64,000 nucleotides of DNA from the NCBI GenBank assembly GCA_949289215.1, contig CASENC010000048.1, positions 20,874 to 84,873 of the forward strand, written 5' to 3'. The notes beneath the pieces were generated by a model. That model saw nothing but the letters and a program-made list of their open reading frames with translations, had not been told where the DNA came from and made no database searches. Below are positions 34,690 through 44,190 of the stretch, in pieces (position 1 is the stretch's first letter; each line of letters starts with the position of its first letter). Source of the stretch: an uncultured Bacteroidales bacterium. Lineage in GTDB: Bacteria > Bacteroidota > Bacteroidia > Bacteroidales > Muribaculaceae. A program made the position numbers and the translations under genes.

Positions 34690-35622
34690 TTATTTGTGTA
34701 TTTGGCTTTTGTTGTTGCTTTCACGTTTTGTTTTGCGATATAATTGCCAACTGTTTATTGTATTTTGCCATACAATATAAGCAGCCGGGGCCACCGATAT
34801 AATTGGATTAAGATATGTGAGTGTCATCCAAAGTCCTAAAATCGTGTTTTTTTGTCCGAGTCCTTGGGCGCCTGAAATTTTATCGCCGAAATGCCGTCCT
34901 ATTTTTCGTCCGATGAAAAATTGCAGCCAGCACACAATTAATGCAGTGATTGTAAGGCATATCATTTCAGGTAGTTCTTCAACCGGCTGTTTGATCATGA
35001 AACTCACGGCTTGCCCCATGACGATGAATAAAGATATTGCCCATATCCAAAACGATATTGACTGGTGTTCAGCAATGGTAGAATGTATGCGAGGAACCGA
35101 GAATTTCAATAATATTGCAGTAACAAACGGGATTAGCAGCAATGGAATGACTTCGGCACATATGGTTGTAAATGATTCCATGAAATCGATGCCGTCGCCA
35201 CGTATAAACGACAGGCATGATGGTGCTGCAACTGCTACTACAAGGTTGCTTAGCAAGGAATATGTTGCAATTTTTGTTACACTTCCCCCGAGCATACCGG
35301 TGATAACCGGTGCTGCAGTTGCCGTCGGCATGAAAAAGCAAATGAATGCTCCGGCGGCAATGTTTGGATTTATGAAATAAAGCCCGGCATAAAACAATGC
35401 CCCGCCAATGATTTGTATGCCCAATAGCGACCATTGGAATTTTGTTATCCTGAACTCACTAATTTTCAGTTTTGTATAAGTGATAGTAAGCATTACAAAA
35501 ATTAAGTATGGGGTAATGACCGATAACTTATCGATATGGTTATGGAATAATATACCACTCAACATGGATATCGGTAGCATCCATGATTTTAGCAGTTGCC
35601 TGATGTGAATGTCTTTAAGCAT
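34690..35622 (-). CDS. BASS/bile acid:sodium symporter family transporter
   Basis: 310 residues, strongly hydrophobic, with about nine to ten membrane helices. The overall pattern (GAFICFFMPTATAAPVITGMLGG and GLGQKNTILGLWMT) matches the SBF-like/BASS transporter family, where related Gly/Pro/Asn-rich helices bind substrate and sodium. Substrate cannot be told; many bacterial members carry organic acids, so the bile acid name is only the family name. It is preceded by a terminator and stands alone. Confidence 0.75.
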   Translation of the reverse strand: MLKDIHIRQLLKSWMLPISMLSGILFHNHIDKLSVITPYLIFVMLTITYTKLKISEFRITKFQWSLLGIQIIGGALFYAGLYFINPNIAAGAFICFFMPTATAAPVITGMLGGSVTKIATYSLLSNLVVAVAAPSCLSFIRGDGIDFMESFTTICAEVIPLLLIPFVTAILLKFSVPRIHSTIAEHQSISFWIWAISLFIVMGQAVSFMIKQPVEELPEMICLTITALIVCWLQFFIGRKIGRHFGDKISGAQGLGQKNTILGLWMTLTYLNPIISVAPAAYIVWQNTINSWQLYRKTKRESNNKSQIHK

Positions 35623-35631
35623 AATATTAAT

Positions 35632-35662
35632 GAAAAGAGCCGCCTTGCATACAGGCGGCTCT
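35632..35662 (-). terminator. Terminator after hisS
   Basis: AGAGCCGCCT (35636-35645), 7-nt loop, AGGCGGCTCT (35653-35662), and four U on the minus-strand side. It separates hisS from the BASS-type gene. Confidence 0.7.
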
Positions 35663-35679
35663 AAGCAAGTATTTGGTAA

Positions 35680-37044
35680 TTAATTTTTTAATTTATTGAT
35701 TAATTGTTCGATTGACACCGTGGATTGTTCTCCTGTTGCCATATTCTTTAGTGAAATGCAATGGTTGGCAACTTCGGTTTCTCCTACAAGTGCTACGTAT
35801 GGAATGTGCAATGCATCGGCGTATGACATTTGCTTTTTCATTTTTACGGCGTCGGGATATATTTCGGCGGCGATGCCTGCTTTGCGCAGAGCCATCACGT
35901 GTTTCAAGCATTCATTGCATTCTGCAGCACCGAAATTGATAAATATCACTTTTGTGCCATTTGATGCTCCATCCGGATATAAATTGAGTGCGTTGAGCAC
36001 GTCGTATATACGGTCGGCACCGAAGCTTATGCCAACACCGGATACCCCTTGAAGGCCGAATACACCGGTAAGATTGTCGTAGCGACCGCCACCACTTATG
36101 CTGCCTATTTCCACGTCACGGGCTTTTACTTCGATGATTGTTCCGGTATAGTAATTAAGCCCGCGGGCAAGTGATACGTCCACTTCCACATTAGCTTTGA
36201 GTCCCAAATCGGCAATATTGTTGAAAATGAAAGACATTTCTTCGATGCCTTTTATGCCGATTTCTGAATGGGCAAGCATTTCCTTGAGTGTGTTTAATTT
36301 ATCGTTATTGCTACCGCTGAGTTGCAATAATGGTTGCAAGGTAGCAATTGCATCATCTCCAATGCCTTTTGAACGTAATTCTTCATTTACGTTATCGATG
36401 CCGATTTTGTCGATTTTATCGATGGCTACGGTTATATCAACTATCTTGTCGGCAGCACCTATTATTTCTGCTATACCGGTGAGTATTTTGCGATTGTTGA
36501 CTTTAATGGTCACGTTTATGCCAAAGCGATTAAATACTTCGTCGAGCATTGTTAGCAGCTCTATTTCGTTAACCAGAGAGTCGCTGCCTACAATGTCGGC
36601 ATCGCATTGGTAAAATTCACGGTAGCGTCCTTTTTGTGGACGGTCGGCACGCCACACGGGCTGTATTTGGTAGCGCTTGAACGGGAATTGTATCTCATTG
36701 CGGTGTTGAACCACAAATCGTGCGAATGGTACTGTTAAATCGTAACGCAAACCCTTTTCGCAGATGTGAGATGTAAGGTGAACCGAATCGCGCTCGGTCA
36801 ATTCACAATCGGGCGCATCTTTCAAATAATCGCCACTGTTCAAGATTTTGAATAGCAGTTTGTCTCCTTCCTCGCCATATTTGCCCATCAATGTGGATAG
36901 GCTTTCCATTGCCGGTGTTTCGATTTGTCGGAATCCGTATAGCAGGAATACTTCTTTAATAGTGTTAAAGATATAATTGCGTTTCGCCATCTCTTCGGGC
37001 GAAAAGTCCCTTGTCCCTTTGGGTATGCATGGTTTTTGTGCCAT
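35680..37044 (-). CDS. hisS: Histidyl-tRNA synthetase
   Basis: 454 residues, class II aminoacyl-tRNA synthetase. Motif 1 region [25 protein letters not shown], motif 2 [27 protein letters not shown], the HisA motif [12 protein letters not shown] and motif 3 [13 protein letters not shown] are all present, with the C-terminal anticodon domain. It charges tRNA-His in the cytosol. A TAATTTTG promoter box is 26 bp upstream. Confidence 0.97.
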   Translation of the reverse strand: MAQKPCIPKGTRDFSPEEMAKRNYIFNTIKEVFLLYGFRQIETPAMESLSTLMGKYGEEGDKLLFKILNSGDYLKDAPDCELTERDSVHLTSHICEKGLRYDLTVPFARFVVQHRNEIQFPFKRYQIQPVWRADRPQKGRYREFYQCDADIVGSDSLVNEIELLTMLDEVFNRFGINVTIKVNNRKILTGIAEIIGAADKIVDITVAIDKIDKIGIDNVNEELRSKGIGDDAIATLQPLLQLSGSNNDKLNTLKEMLAHSEIGIKGIEEMSFIFNNIADLGLKANVEVDVSLARGLNYYTGTIIEVKARDVEIGSISGGGRYDNLTGVFGLQGVSGVGISFGADRIYDVLNALNLYPDGASNGTKVIFINFGAAECNECLKHVMALRKAGIAAEIYPDAVKMKKQMSYADALHIPYVALVGETEVANHCISLKNMATGEQSTVSIEQLINKLKN

Positions 37045-37069
37045 ATTAATCGTAAATTTTTTTGTAGCG

Positions 37070-37077
37070 CAAAATTA
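37070..37077 (-). promoter_or_regulatory. Promoter box TAATTTTG of hisS
   Basis: Exact TAnnTTTG on the minus strand, 25 bp before the hisS ATG at 37044. Confidence 0.5.
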
Positions 37078-37091
37078 CAAAAAAAGGTTGT

Positions 37092-37772
37092 TTATTCCCG
37101 ACGGCTACCCAAGAAAATCATTACATAATATACAAGAGTGGCCAAAGAACCGAGAGCTGCTACCACATAGGTATAGGCTGCTGAGCGTAAAGCATCGGCG
37201 GCATGGTCATGATTTACCCCCATGGTAACGCCACTGCGATTAAGCCAGGCAAGTGCACGGCGACTTGCGTCAATTTCAACAGGCAGTGTGACGAAACTGA
37301 ATAAGGTGGTTATTGCAAACAAAGCTATACCGATGAGCAATATTTGTGGCATTGTTTGCACAAGCAATATGCCTGCTAAGAGTACCCATGACATCCATTG
37401 TGATGCGAAATTCACAGCAGGTACAAGTTTGGAACGCATTTGTAAGAAACTGTATTGTGTGGCGTGCTGTACGGCGTGTCCGCATTCGTGTGCCGCTACA
37501 GCTGCAGCCGCCACACTGCAACTGCCGTAAACACCTTCGCTAAGATTTACCGTCTTGTCGGCAGGATTGTAAAAATCGGTCAACATACCTCTGGTGCTGC
37601 GCACCTGGACATCATAGATCCCGTTGTCGTGTAACATTTTCAGGGCTACATCACGACCGGTCATGCCTCCCGGCAAAGGCTCTTGTGAATATCGGTTGAA
37701 CTTGTTTTTTAATGAAGCCTGTACAAGATAGCTTATGACAGCTATTGCAATAAAAATTATAAACGGTGTCAT
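37092..37772 (-). CDS. Membrane zinc metallopeptidase (YugP/DUF2227-like)
   Basis: 226 residues from MTPFII; the frame extends to 37835 without family support. One N-terminal membrane helix, the family strip LPGGMTGRDVALKMLHDNGI, the zinc motif HECGHAVQ (HExxH) and further hydrophobic segments with the pattern of the neutral zinc metallopeptidase (YugP) family. Its targets are unknown; it probably acts at the inner membrane. It is 47 bp upstream of hisS on the same strand, but hisS has its own promoter. Confidence 0.85.
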   Translation of the reverse strand: MTPFIIFIAIAVISYLVQASLKNKFNRYSQEPLPGGMTGRDVALKMLHDNGIYDVQVRSTRGMLTDFYNPADKTVNLSEGVYGSCSVAAAAVAAHECGHAVQHATQYSFLQMRSKLVPAVNFASQWMSWVLLAGILLVQTMPQILLIGIALFAITTLFSFVTLPVEIDASRRALAWLNRSGVTMGVNHDHAADALRSAAYTYVVAALGSLATLVYYVMIFLGSRRE

Positions 37773-37937
37773 AATTGTATTCTTAATTTTATTGGTTGGT
37801 AAATGTTTTTTTATCTTCAAAAATTGTGCCACCATGTGGGATTTTGCTTAATTTCTGCTTTTATTGAGTTTTGTTATGATATGGTTTATGTTGTCAAAAA
37901 ACATATTATAATTTCATGCCTTTTCGGGAATAATGGT

Positions 37938-37945
37938 TAACTTTG
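37938..37945 (+). promoter_or_regulatory. Promoter box TAACTTTG of the nucleotidyltransferase-galE operon
   Basis: TAACTTTG 60 bp before the ATG at 38006. Confidence 0.6.
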
Positions 37946-38005
37946 CATAGTGCATCATATGTGTGATGCGAGTTTGACATTTATTTATCGTTACAGTATA
38001 AAATA

Positions 38006-38920
38006 ATGAAACCAACATTACTTGTATTGGCTGCCGGGATGGGTAGCAGGTATGGCGGATTGAAACAATTGGACGGAATAGGCCCAAACGGGGAAACTAT
38101 CATGGATTATTCAATATTTGATTCCATACGTGCCGGTTTCGGTAAAGTTGTTTTTGTGATAAGGCACGATTTTGAAAAGGATTTCAGAGAAAAAGTATTG
38201 AGTAAATATGAAAATCACATTCCTACAGAAGTAGTATTCCAGGCAATCGACAAATTGCCCGCCGGATTTAAACCAAATCAGGAACGGACGAAACCGTGGG
38301 GAACCAATCATGCCGTGCTTATGGGGTGTGATGTGATAAATGAACCGTTTGCTGTGATAAATGCCGATGATTTTTACGGACAAGACAGTTTTGTCGTACT
38401 TGCAAAGGCTTTACAAGAAATGAATGGGAAATGCAATGAATATTGCATGATAGGTTTCCATGTTGGCAACACGCTTAGTGAAAGTGGTGAAGTTTCACGT
38501 GGAGTATGCAATATTTCAGACATGGGATTTCTTACCACTGTTACCGAGAGGCATCATATAATGCGTCGTGAAAATGGTGAGATTTCTTATTTGGACGAAG
38601 ATGATTCGGCGCATCCGCTTGCCGACAACACGTTGGTATCGATGAATATGTGGGGATTTACTCCCGACTATTTTGAATATTCAAAAAAGGAATTAATCGC
38701 ATTCCTTACGGAACATAGTAATGATTTAAAAACCGAATTCTATATACCAACGATGGTTAATAAACTGATAACTGAAAATGTGGCTTCGGTTAAGGTTTAT
38801 GATACTACTTCGTCATGGTTTGGCGTGACATACGCTGCCGATAAACCATCGGTGGTGGCCAATATTGCAAAATTGGTAGCTGATGGCACATATCCGAACA
38901 GATTGTTTGATTTTAAATAA
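38006..38920 (+). CDS. Sugar-phosphate nucleotidyltransferase
   Basis: 304 residues, Rossmann-like NTP transferase. LVLAAGMGSRYGGLKQLDGIGPNGETIMDYSIFDS gives the GxGSR nucleotide loop and the conserved KQ, and FAVINADDFYG is the metal-binding DD. It activates a sugar phosphate to an NDP-sugar. It is followed after 12 bp by galE, so the two may serve nucleotide-sugar supply for envelope polysaccharide. The exact sugar is not readable; a glucose-1-phosphate type is plausible but not shown. Confidence 0.82.
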   Translation: MKPTLLVLAAGMGSRYGGLKQLDGIGPNGETIMDYSIFDSIRAGFGKVVFVIRHDFEKDFREKVLSKYENHIPTEVVFQAIDKLPAGFKPNQERTKPWGTNHAVLMGCDVINEPFAVINADDFYGQDSFVVLAKALQEMNGKCNEYCMIGFHVGNTLSESGEVSRGVCNISDMGFLTTVTERHHIMRRENGEISYLDEDDSAHPLADNTLVSMNMWGFTPDYFEYSKKELIAFLTEHSNDLKTEFYIPTMVNKLITENVASVKVYDTTSSWFGVTYAADKPSVVANIAKLVADGTYPNRLFDFK

Positions 38921-38932
38921 AACTAAATTATC

Positions 38933-39967
38933 ATGAAAGGTAAAATTTTAGTGACCGGCGGAACCGGATATATCGGTTCTCATACCGTGGTTGAACTTCA
39001 GAATGCAGGTTATGACGTTGTTATAATCGACAATTTGTCGAACAGTAATATTGAAGTTCTTGATGGAATCGAGAAAATTACAGGTGTACGTCCTGTATTT
39101 GTAAAGGGCGATTGCACCGACTTGGCAACGTTGACAAAACTTTTTGAAGATAATCCCGGTATAAACGGAATCATCAACTTTGCTGCCAGCAAGGCTGTAG
39201 GTGAATCGGTACAAAAACCGTTGTTGTATTATTATAACAACCTCACTACTCTTATCAACCTATTGAAATTGATGCCGCAATATGGTACAAAGGGTATTGT
39301 TTTCTCTTCATCTTGTACTGTTTATGGAGAACCAGACAAGAACCCCGTTGATGAAACAGCTCCAATAAAGAAAGCAACTTCTCCTTATGGGAACACCAAA
39401 CAAATATCGGAAGAAATAATTACTGATTATATTAATTCGGGCGCTCCTATAAAGAGTATAATTTTGAGGTATTTCAATCCAGTTGGTGCTCATCCGAGCG
39501 CAGAAATCGGCGAATTGCCCAATGGTGTTCCTCAAAATTTGATTCCTTATTTGACGCAAACCGCTATCGGTATCCGTAAGGAATTGAGTGTATTTGGCGA
39601 TGACTACAATACTCCCGACGGATCGTGCATACGAGACTTTATAAATGTGGTTGACCTTGCTAAAGCCCATGTTACGGCACTCGCACGAATGCTTGAAGAC
39701 AAGAGCGAAGAGAAACTTGAGATTTTCAATCTTGGAACAGGTGTCGGTTTGTCGGTGCTTGAATTGATTAATTCATTCGAGCGTGCCACAGGTGTAAAAG
39801 TACCGCATAAGATTGTGGGTCGCCGCAGTGGTGATATCGAGAAGGTGTGGGCCGAGCCAAAGAAAGCCAATGAAGTGCTTGGCTGGAAAGCCACAACCTC
39901 AATTGATGATACCATGCGCTCGGCTTGGAACTGGCAATTGAAATTGCGTGAGAGAGGGATTATGTAA
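38933..39967 (+). CDS. galE: UDP-glucose 4-epimerase
   Basis: 344 residues, short-chain dehydrogenase fold. NAD loop GGTGYIGSH (9-17), catalytic Ser (FSSSCTVYG, about 125-131) and Tyr152-x3-Lys156 in SPYGNTKQ, then the substrate motif YFNPVGAHPS. The length equals typical GalE. It interconverts UDP-glucose and UDP-galactose. Downstream of the nucleotidyltransferase in one operon; a hairpin terminator follows. Confidence 0.96.
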   Translation: MKGKILVTGGTGYIGSHTVVELQNAGYDVVIIDNLSNSNIEVLDGIEKITGVRPVFVKGDCTDLATLTKLFEDNPGINGIINFAASKAVGESVQKPLLYYYNNLTTLINLLKLMPQYGTKGIVFSSSCTVYGEPDKNPVDETAPIKKATSPYGNTKQISEEIITDYINSGAPIKSIILRYFNPVGAHPSAEIGELPNGVPQNLIPYLTQTAIGIRKELSVFGDDYNTPDGSCIRDFINVVDLAKAHVTALARMLEDKSEEKLEIFNLGTGVGLSVLELINSFERATGVKVPHKIVGRRSGDIEKVWAEPKKANEVLGWKATTSIDDTMRSAWNWQLKLRERGIM

Positions 39968-39990
39968 TTTTGAGGTATAAGATAAACGGC

Positions 39991-40040
39991 CGGCGTACAT
40001 TCGTGAAGAAAAACTGCGAGTGTGCGCCGCTTTTGTTTTT
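39991..40040 (+). terminator. Terminator after galE
   Basis: CGGCGTACATTCG (39991-40003) pairs with CGAGTGTGCGCCG (40017-40029) with two G-U pairs, followed by TTTTGTTTTT. It ends right before the ATG of the next gene at 40041. Confidence 0.7.
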
Positions 40041-41060
40041 ATGATGTTCAATAAGCTATTTTTAAGCGTAATCGCATTGTTGTGCAGCCATATGGCCGGA
40101 TATGCCCAATTGTGGGCCCCCGATGTTTTAGGAGACGGCTATTGTTGCAGGGAAATATGGCAGGCCGATGATTATTCAGGGAATGTAAAAGCTACGGTTG
40201 TAAGGCTTAAATCACAATGTAGCACAGGTAGGGCGGTGCTGTATGTGCATGGGTATAACGATTACTTCTTTCAGGCGGAACTGGGTAATAATTTTATCAA
40301 TAACGGGTATAATTTTTATGCTGTGGATTTGCGCAAATACGGACGATCGATGTTGCCCGGGCAAATTCCTTTTGAAGTGAGAGACTTAAAGGAATATTTT
40401 GATGATATTAATGCTGCACTTGATATAATATTGCAAGACGGGAATAAATCGGTAATTCTGATGGGGCATTCTACCGGAGGACTAATTACGTCATATTACC
40501 TGGCTTCAAGCAATCATGAAAAATACCCGATAAAAGCATTGATTTTGAATAGTCCCTTTTTGGATATGAATCTGGATGTTTTGACAGAAGATTTTATTTT
40601 GCCAGTGGCAAGCTTGTGTGGAATATTCTTCCCCGATTTATCAATAAATCAAGGAGGTGGGAACCAGTATGCCCGGACATTGCTCGCGCATTATGGTGGC
40701 GAATGGGAATATGATACACAGTGGAAATTTGAATGGCCGCAACCGGTAACTACCGGTTGGCTGCGAGCTATATCTACGGCACAAGATATATTGCATGAGG
40801 GGGCGGATATAGAAGTGCCAATATTGTTGATGCATTCTGATAAAAGTGGAAATGAAGGGGATGTAAACGATGAAGAGGCCGGTAATATAGATATGGTGTT
40901 AGATGTGAATGAGATTTCATGTTATGGCAAGAGGCTTGGGAATGATATAACCGAATATGTAGTAAAAAACGGAATGCACGACTTATTTCTGTCGCACATT
41001 CCGGTAAGGTATTCTTTATATTACCACATATTTGAGTGGCTGAGGAATAAAGGATTATGA
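40041..41060 (+). CDS. Secreted alpha/beta hydrolase (lysophospholipase/S33-like)
   Basis: 339 residues from the first Met at 40041 (GTG at 40020 is less likely, since it lies in the terminator). Signal peptide ending HMAGYAQ. The fold carries LYVHGYNDYF, the DLRKYGRS loop, the nucleophile GHSTGG, and the likely His in GMHDLFLS; an acid residue is plausible in HSDKSGNEGD. It is a periplasmic or secreted serine hydrolase of unknown substrate. The last 6 bp overlap the convergent lipoprotein gene. Confidence 0.85.
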   Translation: MMFNKLFLSVIALLCSHMAGYAQLWAPDVLGDGYCCREIWQADDYSGNVKATVVRLKSQCSTGRAVLYVHGYNDYFFQAELGNNFINNGYNFYAVDLRKYGRSMLPGQIPFEVRDLKEYFDDINAALDIILQDGNKSVILMGHSTGGLITSYYLASSNHEKYPIKALILNSPFLDMNLDVLTEDFILPVASLCGIFFPDLSINQGGGNQYARTLLAHYGGEWEYDTQWKFEWPQPVTTGWLRAISTAQDILHEGADIEVPILLMHSDKSGNEGDVNDEEAGNIDMVLDVNEISCYGKRLGNDITEYVVKNGMHDLFLSHIPVRYSLYYHIFEWLRNKGL

Positions 41061-41897
41061 TTGAGGTCGGGTTTGTTCGATTTGTTTCTTTGCAACCTCA
41101 AGGCGTTTGTTATAATAAAGTTTCTCGCTTTCGGCTTTCATGCCTGCTTGTATTGCAACGGAATAAGCGTATGATTGTGCAATAGCTTCTTTCAGTGCCT
41201 GTGGCAGTGTCATGTGATAAGTTGATTTTCCTACAAATTCCAGTTTAAGTTGTTTATCGGCGTTATCGGCAATGAATTCGCAAAATTCATTACATTGGTC
41301 AGCGTGGAAAGTAACCATTTCATTGGTAATTCCGTCATTGGTAAACCTGTAATTTTGTGCATCGTCAAACGGGACCGATGCTGTTTCTGCCGAACTGCCA
41401 TCGGAAGCTGTAATTCGTAGCATTGTGTGATTGATGGCGCGACCTTGAAGTAACGATACAAGGTATATATTTCCATTGTCATCGACACGAGGTTCAAGGC
41501 CGGTGCGGTTGATGAGCGGATTATTTTTAAGAGTCTTGTAAATGCGGTAATTTTCCACCAGGTCGGGATTTTTTACTACTATAAAATGTTTTGCAATTTC
41601 TTGTACAATTGGTGCATTGACTGCTATCACACTGTCGGCTTTTGCTATGCCTGCGATACTAATTTGTTCCTGAGACTGCGCCATTAGGTGCATACCTTGT
41701 TTTATTAAATCGGTTTCTGCAGGGTAGCGTTTATACAAACTGTCGAGAACCGACAATGTGCTGTCATACATATGTGCATTATATAATGCTTCGGCATTTT
41801 TATACAATGCAGTTGCTTCTTCTTTTTGCCCGCTATCGCATGATACAAGCAAAAGAGCGGCACATAATAAGGTGGATTTAATTGCTGCGTTGAACAT
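41055..41897 (-). CDS. Predicted lipoprotein with TPR-like N-terminus
   Basis: 280 residues, signal peptide with lipobox LVSC (Cys20). The region just after it, ALYKNAEALYNAHMYDST and DSLYKRYPAE, looks like tetratricopeptide helices, as in outer-membrane assembly lipoproteins. The rest is mixed and unrecognised, with a coiled C-terminus (ESEKLYYNKRLEVAKKQ). Its start overlaps the 3' end of the RSH gene by 20 bp, so it is translated from the same mRNA as the RSH gene. No function is proposed. Confidence 0.7.
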   Translation of the reverse strand: MFNAAIKSTLLCAALLLVSCDSGQKEEATALYKNAEALYNAHMYDSTLSVLDSLYKRYPAETDLIKQGMHLMAQSQEQISIAGIAKADSVIAVNAPIVQEIAKHFIVVKNPDLVENYRIYKTLKNNPLINRTGLEPRVDDNGNIYLVSLLQGRAINHTMLRITASDGSSAETASVPFDDAQNYRFTNDGITNEMVTFHADQCNEFCEFIADNADKQLKLEFVGKSTYHMTLPQALKEAIAQSYAYSVAIQAGMKAESEKLYYNKRLEVAKKQIEQTRPQS

Positions 41898-44106
41898 CTT
41901 TTACTCCTTTTATTGTTTTAATTTTTTTCATTAATTCATTCAATGATTTGGTATCGTTGATGCCTATAACAAGGTAACCGCGGAATATGCCATCGTTGGA
42001 GTCGATGGAAATGCTTCGCAACGAAGTGTCTTTTTCTTTGTTTATCAGTGATGTAATATTTGTTACGATGCCTATATCGTCTTGCCCTACAATGCGCAGA
42101 GTTACCGCAAACTGTTGCCCGATTTTCCCCGACCATGCCGCATTGATGCAACGGTAAGGATATTTTTGTATTAAATGCTGTAAATTCTTGCAATCGCTTC
42201 GGTGTATTTTGATTGCTCCGTCTGAAGATGTAAATCCCATGATTTTGTCGCCTATGATAGGGTTACAGCATTTCGATAAGCGGTAGTTGATACCACGGAT
42301 ATTGTCGCCAATAATAAGCACGTCGCGCGAGTCGGCACTCTCTTCGAGTTCCGGTTGTTGCAGTGTGAAATTACCGGCTGATTCCGGGGTGTTTTGTTGG
42401 TCGGATGGCTCGGCAATTTCCAAATATGTGCTTATGACATCATTGACATCAAGCCTGTCGGCAAGGGCAACATAGAAGTCTGTGGCAGTCTTGAAACCCA
42501 GTTTTTTTATTGTTTTGGTGAGAATTGATTCGTCGATTTCAATCTTGCGATTTTTAAAACGTCGTTGCAACAATTCTTTCCCGAAACCTACATTCTTTGA
42601 AGTTTGTTCGTTTAGTGATTGTCGAATTTTATTGCGGGCTTTTCCTGTGACTACTATATTGAGCCAATTGGCGTTGGGAACCTGAGACGAAGATGTAAGT
42701 ATCTCAATTGTGTCTCCGCTTTTTATTTTGTAAGTAATCTTTTTGTTTCGTCCATTCACTTTGCCGCCGATACAGGTACAACCCACATTGGAGTGAATGG
42801 CAAAAGCAAAATCAAGCAGGGTAGCACCGGCAGGCAGCCGAAATAGGTCGCCTTTGGGAGTGAATGCAAACACTTCATCATTGTAGATGTCCATTTTCAC
42901 GTCTCGCATTAACTCTGTGGGCGTGTTGCTTGTTTCAAGTATGTCGCGAATGTTGTTCATCCAGTTGTCGATGCTTCCCTCGCTTTTTATGCCCTTATAC
43001 TTCCAGTGGGCGGCAAGACCGCGTTCGGCAACTTCGTCCATGCGCTTGGTGCGTATTTGTACTTCCACCCATTTTGATTGTGGGCCATAAACTGTTATGT
43101 GCAGCGATTCGTATCCGTTTGATTTAGGATTGGAAATCCAGTCTTTCAATCGCGCGGTATTAGCCGTGTACATATCGGTAACAATTGAATATGCGAGCCA
43201 GCAATCGGCTTTTTCTTTTTTCACGGGGGTATCGATGATTATGCGAATGGCAAACAGGTCGTATATATCATCGACATCGGCGTGTTGCTTTTTCATTTTG
43301 TTCCATATCGAGCTTATCGACTTGGTGCGTCCTTTGATTTCATAATTCAGGTGGGTTTTGTCGAGAGCTTCTTTTAATGGAGCAATGAAATTGTTTATGT
43401 ATTCTTCGCGTTTTGCCTTTGTTTCGTTAAGTTTGTGGGCTATTTGTGTAAAAGTTTCCCTGTCGATGTATTTTAACGACAAGTCTTCGAGTTCCGATTT
43501 TATTTTATATAACCCTAATCTATGTGCCAATGGAGCATACAGGTATTTTGCTTCGGTGGAAATGTCCCGGACGAATTTCTCGTTTGGGTGATGATTAATC
43601 ATGCGCATTATTCCCAACCTGTCAACTATCATTATGAGTATGACCCTTATGTCTTGGGCAAATGTCAGCAACAATTTGTGGAAATCTTCATTTTCCACTG
43701 CTGCTCGGCTTTTGTATAACGATGAGATTTTTATCAGTCCGGATACTAATTTAAGGGTGTCGTCACCGAATTTTGCTTTAATCTCATCGGTTGATATCGC
43801 CTCGTTGTGGCATAACATATATACCATGACGGCTATAATCATATCACGGTCGGCATGAATGTTCTCTGCAAGCAATATTGATGTATTAAGTGCACGTATA
43901 GTAGGGTTAATACCGTATTTATCACGTCTGAAATAATCGTTTGCGATACCGTTACGTATAATCTCATAAACATTGCGCACATCTTCATGCGTCAAAGTGT
44001 TGCTTGACAACATTATTAAGTTCTTGCATAATCTTAATGCGAGAAACCGTTCGTCTTGGCTAAAATAATTTCCGGTCATTGTCAATTTACTGAGAAATTT
44101 TTGCAC
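41878..44106 (-). CDS. RelA/SpoT-family (p)ppGpp synthetase with degenerate hydrolase domain
   Basis: 742 residues. N-terminal HD region, synthetase domain (GRTKSISSIWNKMKKQ, then PKSNGYESLHITVYG and VEVQIRTKRMDEVAERG), TGS domain (about 400-460, FTPKGDLFRLPAGATLLDFA) and a C-terminal ACT-like part. The HD part lacks the expected metal and acid residues: the HP-x-x-VA motif reads NPTIRA, HDxxED reads HNEAIS, and the conserved DRLxNMRT reads DRLGIMRM. The synthetase looks intact, so this is likely a synthesis-only alarmone enzyme (RelA-like) rather than bifunctional Rel. Confidence 0.88.
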   Translation of the reverse strand: MQKFLSKLTMTGNYFSQDERFLALRLCKNLIMLSSNTLTHEDVRNVYEIIRNGIANDYFRRDKYGINPTIRALNTSILLAENIHADRDMIIAVMVYMLCHNEAISTDEIKAKFGDDTLKLVSGLIKISSLYKSRAAVENEDFHKLLLTFAQDIRVILIMIVDRLGIMRMINHHPNEKFVRDISTEAKYLYAPLAHRLGLYKIKSELEDLSLKYIDRETFTQIAHKLNETKAKREEYINNFIAPLKEALDKTHLNYEIKGRTKSISSIWNKMKKQHADVDDIYDLFAIRIIIDTPVKKEKADCWLAYSIVTDMYTANTARLKDWISNPKSNGYESLHITVYGPQSKWVEVQIRTKRMDEVAERGLAAHWKYKGIKSEGSIDNWMNNIRDILETSNTPTELMRDVKMDIYNDEVFAFTPKGDLFRLPAGATLLDFAFAIHSNVGCTCIGGKVNGRNKKITYKIKSGDTIEILTSSSQVPNANWLNIVVTGKARNKIRQSLNEQTSKNVGFGKELLQRRFKNRKIEIDESILTKTIKKLGFKTATDFYVALADRLDVNDVISTYLEIAEPSDQQNTPESAGNFTLQQPELEESADSRDVLIIGDNIRGINYRLSKCCNPIIGDKIMGFTSSDGAIKIHRSDCKNLQHLIQKYPYRCINAAWSGKIGQQFAVTLRIVGQDDIGIVTNITSLINKEKDTSLRSISIDSNDGIFRGYLVIGINDTKSLNELMKKIKTIKGVKDVQRSN

Positions 44107-44158
44107 GAATATATTAAAAAAAAACGAGCAATTATTGTATTTAAAAGGTAAAATTTAG

Positions 44159-44166
44159 TATTTTTG
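44159..44166 (+). promoter_or_regulatory. Promoter box TATTTTTG of the DUF4301 gene
   Basis: TATTTTTG with ATTG at 44134-44137 (21-nt spacing) and the ATG at 44191. Confidence 0.5.
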
Positions 44167-44190
44167 GATACTATTTAAACCTAAATAATC

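Noticed and set aside
34690-35622. Assigning bile acid uptake to the BASS-type transporter
   Set aside because: The family carries many different substrates and no specificity residues could be read.
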